From assembly GCA_000433475.1 (NCBI GenBank), contig HF993105.1, positions 1 to 33,280 of the forward strand: 33,280 nt of DNA, read 5' to 3'. A model generated the notes under the pieces. The model was not told where the DNA came from. It saw nothing but the letters and a program-made list of their open reading frames with translations, and did no database searches. Source of the DNA: Mycoplasma sp. CAG:956 (GTDB taxonomy: Bacteria; Bacillota_I; Bacilli_A; RF39; UBA660). A program made the translations under genes and the position numbers. Below are positions 24,825 to 32,268 of the stretch, in pieces (within the stretch, counting starts at the first letter, position 1; each line of letters begins with the position of its first letter).

Positions 24825-24860
24825 ACTCCTTCATAAAATATAACGAAAGGAGTTTTTTTT
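24825..24860 (+). terminator. Terminator of the secretion locus that contains the next gene's ribosome site
   Basis: ACTCCTT (24825-24831) pairs with AAGGAGT (24847-24853), followed by eight T residues and then directly the ATG of the next gene. The ribosome site AAAGGAG (24846-24852) is in the 3' arm, so the same hairpin may both stop transcription from upstream and hide the ribosome site on read-through RNA. Confidence 0.7.
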
Positions 24861-25115
24861 ATGCAAGTCATTAATATTAAAAAATATAATCCTAATTTGG
24901 GTCCCTTAATTGATGTAGAAGATGCAAGTTTTTATAAAATGAAACATGTTGAGGGAGCAATCAATATTCCATTTTCAGAATTATCATATAATTTTCAAAA
25001 TTTATTAGATAAAAATAGACATTATTATATATATTGTAATGCTGGAAATAAAAGTCGACGAATAGTGGCAATTCTTGAAATTTACGGTTATCAGGCAACT
25101 CAAGTTTTATTATAA
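24861..25115 (+). CDS. Rhodanese-like sulfurtransferase, single domain
   Basis: This 84-aa protein is a minimal rhodanese. LIDVEDASFYKMKHVEGAIN corresponds to the substrate-side loop (the usual DVR...GHIpGAin), and YIYCNAGNKSRR carries the persulfide Cys (C59) in an active-site loop CNAGNKSR. It has no signal peptide, so it is cytoplasmic. Family length is about 100 residues and it is a little short, but both key motifs are present. Its ribosome site is inside the hairpin that terminates the upstream locus. It is not obviously connected to the secretion genes. Confidence 0.85.
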   Translation: MQVINIKKYNPNLGPLIDVEDASFYKMKHVEGAINIPFSELSYNFQNLLDKNRHYYIYCNAGNKSRRIVAILEIYGYQATQVLL

Positions 25116-25171
25116 CCATAAAATCATCCCAAAATAAATTTACAAATTATAAATTATTTTTAAAAGGGGGG

Positions 25172-25200
25172 TTGAAATCATTTTTATAATTTGGTATTAT
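25172..25200 (+). promoter_or_regulatory. Promoter of first TasA-like gene
   Basis: TTGAAA (25172-25177) and TATTAT (25195-25200) are separated by 17 bp. Its spacer shares ATAATTT and the last bases with the promoter at 25961. AGGAGG at 25211-25216 is the ribosome site. Confidence 0.75.
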
Positions 25201-25226
25201 GTAATCATAGAGGAGGATGAGAAATC

Positions 25227-25844
25227 ATGGAGAAGAAAAATGTTATCTTTTTAAGTGTAATAGCTGTAGCTACATTATTAACTGCTGTTATCGGTACAAC
25301 ATTCGCATATTTTACTGCTAACTTTGCTGTTAGTAATAAAGATGCTGTAAATACTGTTAAAACTAAGAAATTAGCTAGTACTTCTGTTGTTATAGGTGAG
25401 AAAATTAATAGTACTGCTGCATACCCTGGCTTTAAAGGAGCTCAATCTTTAACAATTGATGGTAATGGTGCTGAAGGTGATGTTTCAGCTAAAGCTAAAA
25501 TTACTGTAGCAGCTAATATTCCAGAAGCATTTAAAACTGATGTAACTTGGAAATTAATTGAAGTTCCAGTTGCAACTACAATTACTTGCAAATCATCAGT
25601 TCAAAGTACACCAGATGCAAGTGGCTTACAATACTATGATAATGCTACTTGTGAAGGTTTAACAGGTAGTGAAACAGCTGTTTTAAGTAGTTCAACAAGT
25701 TCTACTACTACTATAGATGTAGCTTATAATACACATAAGAAATATTATCTTATCGTAGATTATGCTAATAAAGGAAATCAAGATTCTCAACAAGCACAAA
25801 CTTTCACAATTCAAGTTTCTGCTGAACAAGTTGCTAATAGCTAG
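25227..25844 (+). CDS. TasA/camelysin-like exported fibre protein 1
   Basis: This 205-aa protein has a SipW-type signal peptide: MEKKNVIFLSVIAVA, a hydrophobic core and the sequence TTFAYFTANF, the (S/T)xAYF motif typical of TasA, CalY/camelysin and related substrates of SipW. The rest is a beta-sandwich-like domain rich in Thr/Ser/Ala, with GFKGAQSLTIDGNGAEGDV and a C-terminal beta strand (QTFTIQVSAEQVANS). Two Cys may form a disulphide. TasA-type proteins polymerise into extracellular matrix fibres. It is monocistronic with a strong promoter and terminator. The dedicated peptidase is encoded at 29542. Confidence 0.7.
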   Translation: MEKKNVIFLSVIAVATLLTAVIGTTFAYFTANFAVSNKDAVNTVKTKKLASTSVVIGEKINSTAAYPGFKGAQSLTIDGNGAEGDVSAKAKITVAANIPEAFKTDVTWKLIEVPVATTITCKSSVQSTPDASGLQYYDNATCEGLTGSETAVLSSSTSSTTTIDVAYNTHKKYYLIVDYANKGNQDSQQAQTFTIQVSAEQVANS

Positions 25845-25864
25845 TATTTAAATACTAATAAATT

Positions 25865-25897
25865 AAGACTTAACGATTAAATGTTAGGTCTTTTTTT
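25865..25897 (+). terminator. Terminator after first TasA-like gene
   Basis: AAGACTTAAC pairs over 10 bp with GTTAGGTCTT around GATTAAAT (one G-T wobble) and is followed by a run of T residues. Confidence 0.8.
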
Positions 25898-25960
25898 AGT
25901 TTTAATTTTTAAAAGATAAAAAATTTAATCAATAAAAAAATAAATAGAAGGGAATAATTC

Positions 25961-25989
25961 TTGAATAAAAATGATAATTTTGCTATTAT
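25961..25989 (+). promoter_or_regulatory. Promoter of second TasA-like gene operon
   Basis: TTGAAT (25961-25966) and TATTAT (25984-25989) are separated by 17 bp. Its spacer includes GATAATTTTGC, related to the spacer of the promoter at 25172. It would drive the genes through 30699. Confidence 0.7.
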
Positions 25990-26007
25990 TATACTAGGTG
26001 ATATCGT

Positions 26008-26559
26008 ATGAAGAATAACAAGGGTATTGAGAAAAAAATATACACGGGAATGATGGCTTTTGTTTTAATGATTGGAGCTATAACATTAACTGTAACTACT
26101 TCCTATGCTTACTTTGTTGCTAAATTTAGCATAGTTAATCCAGAAAATTCAAATAGCAAATTTACTTCAGCTAATATTACAGCAACTTACAGTGATGGTA
26201 ATGCAATAAGCTTAACAAATGCCATTCCTGGTACGTCAACAGCTGTTAAAACTATAAAATTTACAAACACTGGAACAGTTCCATTAAGTTATAAAATTAA
26301 TTGGAAAACAATAACAAATACGGGAATTACTGGTTTGAAATATACTATATCTTGTAGTGATACAGCAACAATTGGTACAGGTACTAATTTAGAGATGCCA
26401 GATTCTCCTGATACATTAATTAGCGGTACTCTTACAGCCGGTAATTCAAATACTTGTCAGTTACAAGTTCATTATACTGATACTGATTTAGATCAATCAC
26501 AAGAAATGAGCAAAACATTTAGTGCATCACTAGAAGCCGTAGCTGCCGCAACTAAATAA
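26008..26559 (+). CDS. TasA/camelysin-like exported fibre protein 2
   Basis: This 183-aa protein has the same SipW-type signal: residues 1-35 with TTSYAYFVAKFSI. Its beta domain contains IPGTSTAVKTIKFTNTGTVP and LSYKINWKTI, the typical camelysin/TasA strand pattern. The segment AIPGTSTAVKTIKF...YKINWKTI aligns well with IEPGWSGKQVFKIK...YTLNWKNV at the C-terminus of the long repeat protein two genes downstream, so the two share a domain and probably a polymerisation or cap interface. The start is ATG 26008 after AGGTGA. It is first in a four-gene fibre operon that ends with the signal peptidase. Confidence 0.7.
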   Translation: MKNNKGIEKKIYTGMMAFVLMIGAITLTVTTSYAYFVAKFSIVNPENSNSKFTSANITATYSDGNAISLTNAIPGTSTAVKTIKFTNTGTVPLSYKINWKTITNTGITGLKYTISCSDTATIGTGTNLEMPDSPDTLISGTLTAGNSNTCQLQVHYTDTDLDQSQEMSKTFSASLEAVAAATK

Positions 26560-26572
26560 ATGAGGCTTAACA

Positions 26573-26818
26573 ATGATAAACAAAATAGAATCGGAACAAA
26601 TAAAAGGAAAATTCTTAAATAAATTATACGATTATATAAAAAAAGATGAGAAAGAAAGAAATTTAGTATTAGCACTCATGGTATCATGCTTTGTAGTCGC
26701 TTTAATATTTACAATTGTATCTTCCATCATGATATACATATCGTTTAAAAAAAGTGTTAATTCCAGCAATAATCAACCGAAAATCAATATTGTAGAAGGA
26801 GATAGTACAAATGAATAA
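26573..26818 (+). CDS. Small single-pass membrane protein
   Basis: This 81-aa protein was not recognised. Residues 1-32 are charged (KIESEQIKGKF, KKDEKERN) and would stay in the cytoplasm. A membrane helix spans about 31-57 (LVLALMVSCFVVALIFTIVSSIMIYI), and the outer tail is short. It has no cleavage site. It sits between the second TasA-like gene and the repeat protein, overlapping the latter by eight bases. It may be an assembly factor like TapA or YqxM, but sequence evidence for that is lacking. Confidence 0.5.
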   Translation: MINKIESEQIKGKFLNKLYDYIKKDEKERNLVLALMVSCFVVALIFTIVSSIMIYISFKKSVNSSNNQPKINIVEGDSTNE

Positions 26819-29522
26819 CGAAAAAAATGATAAAGAAATATTAGAAATGCCTAAGAAAAAAGAAAATTTAAATGATATTGGTACACAAGAATTAGTTGAA
26901 AAAAAAGAAAATGATCAATCTAAAAAAAATAAAACCTTGAAAAGAATAATAATGACTATTATTATTATCATAATAATTCTTCTTTTAATAATTGGGTGTT
27001 GTACTTCTAAAGGTCCACATTTTTGGATGAATATCGATATAAATAATGATGAAATTCCAGAAGTTAACTTAGATGTTGATGACGATGGCAAATGTGATGC
27101 CAACTGTTCAAAGTGGTTTAGTAAGAAACCACATATCAATATCACATATAGCAAAACTAAACTCGATGAAGTATTTTTCAATATCGATACTGATGGTGAT
27201 GGTAAACCAGATAAAAATTTAATGAATCAAGATATTGATGGCGATGGTAAGTGTGATTTAAACTGTGATACGGATAATGATGGCTGGCCTGATATAAACA
27301 TTGATATTGACGGTGATGGCAAACCAGATATAAATATTGATGTCGATGGTGATGGTAAAGCTGATACTAACATTGATACTAATAACAATGCTAAACCAGA
27401 CATGAATTTAGATATTAATAAAGATGGTATTCCAGATGTAAACGTTGATAAAGATGGTGATGGTAAAGCTGATTGGAATAAAACTAATACTGACACAGAC
27501 GGTGATGGTAAGTGTGACTTAAACTGTGATGACGATGGCGATGAGTGGCCAGATCGTAACATTGATTTAGATGGTGATGGTAAGACCGATTTAAATATTG
27601 ACACTAATGGCAACGGCAAACCTGATACTAATTTAGATATAAACAAAGATGGACATGCTGATGTAAATATTGATAAAGATAATGATGGCAAAGCTGATTG
27701 GAATAAGACTAATACCGACACAGACGGTGATGGCAAGTGTGACTTAAACTGTGATGACGATGGCGATGAGTGGCCAGATCGTAATATTGATATTGATGGT
27801 GACGGTAAACCTGATATTAATATTGATACCAATGGCGATGGCAAGGCTGATACTAATTTAGACATCGATAAGGACGGTAAACCAGATATTAACGTTGATA
27901 AAGATAAAGACGGTAAAGCCGACTGGAATAAGACAAACCAGGATACTAATGGCGATGGTAAATGTGATTTAAACTGCGATGATAATAAAGATGGCTGGCC
28001 AGATCGTAATATTGACGTTGATGGTGATGGTAGAGCTGATTTAAATATTGATACTAATGGTAATGGTAAGCCAGATACTAATTTAGATATTGATAAAGAT
28101 GGTAAAGCTGATGTAAATGTTGATAAAAATAAGGATGGTAAAGCTGACTGGAATAAGACTAATACTGATACTAATGGTGATGGTAAATGTGATTTAAACT
28201 GTGATACCAATGGCAATGAATGGCCAGATATCAATATTGATATTGATGGTGATGGCAAAGCTGATTTAAACATTGACACTAACAAAGATAATAAATGTGA
28301 TGTAAACTGTGATACTAACGGTGATGGTAAGGCTGATAATAATATCGACACTAATGGTAATTTATTGCCAGATACAAACTTAGATTATAATAAAGATGGT
28401 AAACCAAATATTAATGTTGACAAGGATAAAGATGGTCAAGGTGATTGGAATAAAATGAACCAAGATACCGATGGCGATGGTAATTGTAATTTGAATTGTG
28501 ATACTGATAACGATGAATGGCCAGATCGTAATGTTGATTTAGATGGTGATGGCATTTGTGATGTAAACTGTGATACTAACGGTGATGGCAAACCTGATAC
28601 AAATTTAGATATTGACAAAGATGGCAACCCAGATATTAATGTTGACAAAGATAAAGACGGTCAAGGTGATTGGAATAAAATGAACCAAGATACCGATGGC
28701 GATGGCAAGTGTGACTTAAACTGTGATGACGATAAAGATGGCTGGCCAGATCGCAATATTGATATTGATGGTGACGGTAAACCTGATATTAATATTGATA
28801 CTAATGGCAATGGCAAACCTGATACAAATTTAGATATTGACAAAGATGGTAATCCAGATGTAAATGTTGACAAAGATAAAGATGGTAAAGGCGACTGGAA
28901 TAAGATGAATCAAGATACCGATGGCGATGGCAAGTGTGACTTAAACTGTGATGATAATGGTGATGAATGGCCAGATCGTAATATTGATGTCGATGGTGAT
29001 GGCAAAGCTGACTTAAATATTGATAGTAATAAAGATGGTAAATGTGATTTAAATTGTGATACTAATAAAGATGGCAGATGCGATTATAATTGTGATACTG
29101 ATGGCAACGGCAAGTGCGACAACAAATGTAATGAAATAGAAATAATATTAGGTCAAAATTTCTTCATTGAAGACATAATCGTTTTAGATGAAAAAGATAT
29201 TGAACCAGGTTGGAGTGGCAAACAAGTATTCAAAATAAAAAATAATAGTAATGATACTGTACGTTACACATTAAATTGGAAAAATGTTGTAAATACATTT
29301 ACAGAAAAAAATAATTTAGACTATACTTTAACAAGAAATGATCAAAAAATAGGATTCTCTAAAGCTCCATATATTGAATCTCCATTAATAGAAAATGAAG
29401 TAATTGCTCCAAATTCAGAAAATATTTATGTAATTAATTATGAATTTAAAGAAACATATCAAGATCAAAATGCTGATCAAGGAAAACTATTCCGTACAAA
29501 CTTAGAAATAGTTGTTAAATAA
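26811..29522 (+). CDS. Giant Asp/Asn/Gly repeat (calcium-loop) surface protein with TasA-like C-terminus
   Basis: This 903-aa protein has a cytoplasmic start (residues 1-42), a membrane helix (about 43-65, nearly all Ile/Leu), and then roughly 700 residues of 12-residue units such as DIDGDGKPDINI, an Asp/Asn/Gly pattern resembling thrombospondin type 3 and dockerin calcium loops. The units are ordered into 75-residue (225-bp) super-repeats marked by DWNK(T/M)N, each with GKCDLNC. From about residue 777 the end is a TasA/camelysin-like beta domain (IEPGWSGKQVFKIKNNSNDT, YTLNWKNVVN). With calcium it could become a stiff rod holding a fibre-binding domain far from the membrane, by inference. The Ile-rich helix could be a signal anchor or an SipW site. 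Confidence 0.75.
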   Translation: MNNEKNDKEILEMPKKKENLNDIGTQELVEKKENDQSKKNKTLKRIIMTIIIIIIILLLIIGCCTSKGPHFWMNIDINNDEIPEVNLDVDDDGKCDANCSKWFSKKPHINITYSKTKLDEVFFNIDTDGDGKPDKNLMNQDIDGDGKCDLNCDTDNDGWPDINIDIDGDGKPDINIDVDGDGKADTNIDTNNNAKPDMNLDINKDGIPDVNVDKDGDGKADWNKTNTDTDGDGKCDLNCDDDGDEWPDRNIDLDGDGKTDLNIDTNGNGKPDTNLDINKDGHADVNIDKDNDGKADWNKTNTDTDGDGKCDLNCDDDGDEWPDRNIDIDGDGKPDINIDTNGDGKADTNLDIDKDGKPDINVDKDKDGKADWNKTNQDTNGDGKCDLNCDDNKDGWPDRNIDVDGDGRADLNIDTNGNGKPDTNLDIDKDGKADVNVDKNKDGKADWNKTNTDTNGDGKCDLNCDTNGNEWPDINIDIDGDGKADLNIDTNKDNKCDVNCDTNGDGKADNNIDTNGNLLPDTNLDYNKDGKPNINVDKDKDGQGDWNKMNQDTDGDGNCNLNCDTDNDEWPDRNVDLDGDGICDVNCDTNGDGKPDTNLDIDKDGNPDINVDKDKDGQGDWNKMNQDTDGDGKCDLNCDDDKDGWPDRNIDIDGDGKPDINIDTNGNGKPDTNLDIDKDGNPDVNVDKDKDGKGDWNKMNQDTDGDGKCDLNCDDNGDEWPDRNIDVDGDGKADLNIDSNKDGKCDLNCDTNKDGRCDYNCDTDGNGKCDNKCNEIEIILGQNFFIEDIIVLDEKDIEPGWSGKQVFKIKNNSNDTVRYTLNWKNVVNTFTEKNNLDYTLTRNDQKIGFSKAPYIESPLIENEVIAPNSENIYVINYEFKETYQDQNADQGKLFRTNLEIVVK
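27016..29130 (+). repeat. Coding tandem repeats, 36-bp units in 225-bp super-units
   Basis: The Asp-Trp-Asn-Lys marker starts at 27471, 27696, 27921, 28146, 28443, 28668 and 28893. Intervals are 225, 225, 225, 297, 225 and 225 bp, the odd one being longer by exactly two 36-bp units. Codons differ between copies (GAT/GAC, GGT/GGC), yet the register is exact, as expected of recurrent unequal exchange with some silent drift. Confidence 0.85.
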
Positions 29523-29541
29523 TTAGAAAGGACCAAACAAG

Positions 29542-30699
29542 ATGAATAGAAAAGATAATAGTAAAAAATCCATCTTTAAACTTATAGCAGATATTCTTAC
29601 TTGGACAATTTTTGCTATACTAATGATAGTAGCAGCCTTTCTAATTTATTATGTAATTGCTAATGCTGTATATTCTAAAAAAGGCGAAAGATTTAAACCA
29701 ATTGTTTCGTTATATACAATAATTTCTGGTTCAATGTTACCAACAATTAAGGTTTATGATGTTGTTGTTAACTTAAGAGTAGATGATCCTAGTAAATTAC
29801 ATGAGGGAGATGTCATAACATTCATTTCTCAAAGTAAAATAAATTATGGTGATACAATAACCCACCGAATTAATAAAATAACATACGATAATGGTACTTA
29901 TTACTTTACAACAAAAGGTGATAACAACTTAGTTCCAGATGACTCACCAGTTGAATTTAATAATATTATAGGTAAAGTTATCTTAAAAATACCTCAATTA
30001 GGTCAAGCTCAATTTTTTCTATTAAAACAAGGTTCTAAATTATTCTTAATTTTAATTCCATCATTTGGTATTTTAATATATGATTTACTTAAAATGTTAA
30101 ACTTAGTAGATACTAAGAAAAAAGTAGACAGATCTCTAGAAGTTAAAGAAAATAAATTATCAAAAGAAGAAGAAGAAAAATTAAAAGAAGAAATAAAAAA
30201 TAGATTAAGTGATAAGAATATACCTGATAATTCAGAAACAAAATCCGTAGTTGAAAAAATTAACACTACAACAGAAACTAAATATATTGAAGAATTAAAC
30301 ACTGCAGAAAAAGTTGATGAAAATAAGATAGAAATTGCTGAAAAACAAGCAAAAAATCAAGAAGAAAAAGTCGAAGATGAAATCGTAGTACCTAAAACTG
30401 TATCTAAAGAATCTTTACAAGCTGTTGAGTCAAATAAAGGAGAAAATACGGAAGCATCTAACTCATCAAAAACAAAATCAAAAGCAAATAATAATACTTC
30501 TAAAAACAAACAATCAAATAATAAAACAAACAGAAATCATAATTATTACAACAAGAATAAACACCAAACAAATAAATATAAGAAAAACAACCACAATTCC
30601 AATAAAAATAATTATAAAAAAGCAGAAAATAAAAATGCTAACAAGTTAGATATTGATGTTGATAAAGTATTAACAAAAATAAAAAATAAAGACTATTAA
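29542..30699 (+). CDS. SipW-type (S26B) signal peptidase I with basic tail
   Basis: This 385-aa protein has the ER-type Ser-His dyad rather than Ser-Lys: catalytic S64 in TIISGSMLPTI and H108 in GDTITHRINKI. One membrane helix precedes the catalytic domain (about 16-42) and a second (about 166-186, LFLILIPSFGILIYDLL) follows it, as in SipW. It removes signal peptides of TasA/camelysin-type proteins. Residues 190-385 are an added cytoplasmic tail: acidic and Lys-rich helix, then about 90 residues of Asn/Lys/Gln repeats (NKNKHQTNKYKKNNHNSN-like), unusual for this family. It is last in the fibre operon; its substrates should be the proteins at 25227 and 26008. The start is ATG 29542 with AGAAAGG upstream. 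Confidence 0.88.
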   Translation: MNRKDNSKKSIFKLIADILTWTIFAILMIVAAFLIYYVIANAVYSKKGERFKPIVSLYTIISGSMLPTIKVYDVVVNLRVDDPSKLHEGDVITFISQSKINYGDTITHRINKITYDNGTYYFTTKGDNNLVPDDSPVEFNNIIGKVILKIPQLGQAQFFLLKQGSKLFLILIPSFGILIYDLLKMLNLVDTKKKVDRSLEVKENKLSKEEEEKLKEEIKNRLSDKNIPDNSETKSVVEKINTTTETKYIEELNTAEKVDENKIEIAEKQAKNQEEKVEDEIVVPKTVSKESLQAVESNKGENTEASNSSKTKSKANNNTSKNKQSNNKTNRNHNYYNKNKHQTNKYKKNNHNSNKNNYKKAENKNANKLDIDVDKVLTKIKNKDY

Positions 30700-30703
30700 A
30701 ATT

Positions 30704-30746
30704 AAACCTATAAGAATAATAAAAAATTCTTTATAGGTTTTTATTT
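30704..30746 (+). terminator. Terminator after the sipW-like gene
   Basis: AAACCTATAA-GAAT pairs with ATTC-TTTATAGGTTT (one bulged A) around an A-rich loop and is followed by TTATTTTT. Confidence 0.8.
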
Positions 30747-30805
30747 TTGTTATATTTGTCTCTTTTTTTTTAATAATTCATATATTAGTAACAGGTGATT
30801 AATAT

Positions 30806-31048
30806 ATGAATTTTAATGATGAATTTTTTAATAAAGTTGAAAAGAAGACTAAAGTAAACAAAAAAACCATTTTAGATTTAGCTGAAAAGTTAAATAATGG
30901 CAATATGAAAAATGAAAATACTATTAGAGAAGTTATTGGAACATTATCTAAAATAACTGGTAAAAATATTAGTAAAGAAAAGGAAGATAGAATAATAGAA
31001 ACAATCTTAAAAGATAAAGTGCCAAAAAGTATCGATAAAATGTTTTAA
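30806..31048 (+). CDS. SpoVIF-like protein
   Basis: This 80-aa protein matches the sporulation stage VI protein F family: NEFFNKVEKKTKV-like start (FFNKVEKKTKVNKKTILDLA), then EKLNNGNMKNENTIREVIGTL, ISKEKEDRIIETILKDKVP and the ending SIDKMF. In Bacillus SpoVIF (YjcC) is made in the forespore and supports spore coat and spore resistance. The gene is monocistronic, with two TATAAT-like boxes after its stop codon for the next gene. It is not proof that the organism sporulates, but is a sporulation-lineage marker, consistent with SpoIID-type domains elsewhere in the window. Confidence 0.7.
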   Translation: MNFNDEFFNKVEKKTKVNKKTILDLAEKLNNGNMKNENTIREVIGTLSKITGKNISKEKEDRIIETILKDKVPKSIDKMF

Positions 31049-31098
31049 AAGATATAATTCATATGATATAATTATCTAATATATGTGAGGTGATTTAT

Positions 31099-32202
31099 AT
31101 GAATATGAATAAGATGGCAAAATTTTTAAAAAAATTGCGTGAAGATAGAGGGTTAACTCAAGAACAACTTGGAGAAATTATAAATGTTAGCAGATCATTA
31201 ATATCGAAATGGGAAAATGGCAATAAAATGCCTGCTGTTGAATGCTTGCGAGCCCTATCTAAATTTTATGACATAACAATTGATGAAATAATATTTGGTG
31301 AACGTAAAACGAAAGAAAATGCTTTAGAGATAGATTCATTATCAGCCACTATCATAACAGATAGCCGTAGAAAATTTGATCTTGCTTGCAAGGCTTTTAG
31401 TGGAGTTATATTAATTTTACTTTTTATAATATTTGGAGCTTATTTTATTTTAAATTATAATGCATATAAATTATATAGTGTTGGTGCTAAAGGTGAAAAC
31501 TTTGATATTAAAAATACTTTAATGCTTATTACTAAAAATGAGTCATACATCCAATTTGGTAATATTACTGATTCTGATGGTGATGATACAACATATGATG
31601 GTTATAAATTCTATGCTCTAGATGGAGATAAAAAGATTGTACTAAGTAATCGTGAAGATAATGCTATATTAAGAGATTTTGATAATAAAGATAATTATTT
31701 GAATTTTTCTAATTTAGAAAAGTACATTGATGATTTATATGTAGATATTTATTACGATGACAAAATTGAAACTTTAAAATTAGATGTTAATTTGGAAATG
31801 TCTAATAATAAAATATTTAATTTTAATAATCGCAATGCCAGTAGTATTAATAAGAATAAAACTAAAAATAATAATAAAAATTTACCAACATTTATTTCCA
31901 AAAATTTTACTTACGATGAAGATAAAAACGTTTATAAGTATGAAACAAACATCAATAATGAAAAAGTTATGATTGAATATGATCAAAATATAAAAAATCT
32001 AACTATAATTACAGAAAACAATAAAATTATATATGACAATCAAGCAAAAAATATTTTTGTGTTGGAAAATAATACAGGTTCTTATAATAAATTAATAATA
32101 TTTGATGTCAAAAGAGATAGTTGCATATATGGTGATTGCCAAAAACATTATAATTTCATTGATGATTTTAACAGTAATTATAAGCATATGATTGAAAATT
32201 AA
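31099..32202 (+). CDS. XRE-family regulator with membrane helix and extracytoplasmic domain
   Basis: This 367-aa protein has an N-terminal HTH (residues about 6-62): LKKLREDRGLTQEQLGEIINVSRSLISKWENG, typical of the XRE/Cro family. A linker is followed by one membrane helix (about 95-117, SGVILILLFIIFGAYFIL), and an outer domain of some 245 residues rich in Asn/Asp/Lys with no family I can name. A membrane-anchored XRE regulator can respond directly to outside conditions, as known for some one-component sensors. ATG 31099 is chosen for AGGTGA six bases upstream; GTG 31090 is the alternative. It neighbours surface genes but no target is visible. Confidence 0.7.
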   Translation: MNMNKMAKFLKKLREDRGLTQEQLGEIINVSRSLISKWENGNKMPAVECLRALSKFYDITIDEIIFGERKTKENALEIDSLSATIITDSRRKFDLACKAFSGVILILLFIIFGAYFILNYNAYKLYSVGAKGENFDIKNTLMLITKNESYIQFGNITDSDGDDTTYDGYKFYALDGDKKIVLSNREDNAILRDFDNKDNYLNFSNLEKYIDDLYVDIYYDDKIETLKLDVNLEMSNNKIFNFNNRNASSINKNKTKNNNKNLPTFISKNFTYDEDKNVYKYETNINNEKVMIEYDQNIKNLTIITENNKIIYDNQAKNIFVLENNTGSYNKLIIFDVKRDSCIYGDCQKHYNFIDDFNSNYKHMIEN

Positions 32203-32240
32203 TGATGTGACGAAACGGAACGTAAAATTTCTCAACTTTG

Positions 32241-32249
32241 TGTTACAAT
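32241..32249 (+). promoter_or_regulatory. Extended -10 promoter of the last gene
   Basis: TGTTACAAT (TGn plus TACAAT) lies about 10 bases before the ribosome site AAAGGAG of the secreted-protein gene. No good -35 box was seen. Confidence 0.45.
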
Positions 32250-32268
32250 GAAAACATGAAAGGAGAGA

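Noticed and set aside
27227..28351. 374-codon minus-strand open frame opposite the repeat protein
   Set aside because: It is the complement of the Asp/Asn/Gly repeats (reading LPSPSISI-like runs), with no ribosome site. The plus-strand protein explains it fully.
27016..29130. Regular periodic sequence that could suggest a CRISPR array
   Set aside because: Repeats are in frame, vary at codon third positions, have no unique spacers of equal length, and code for a coherent protein.
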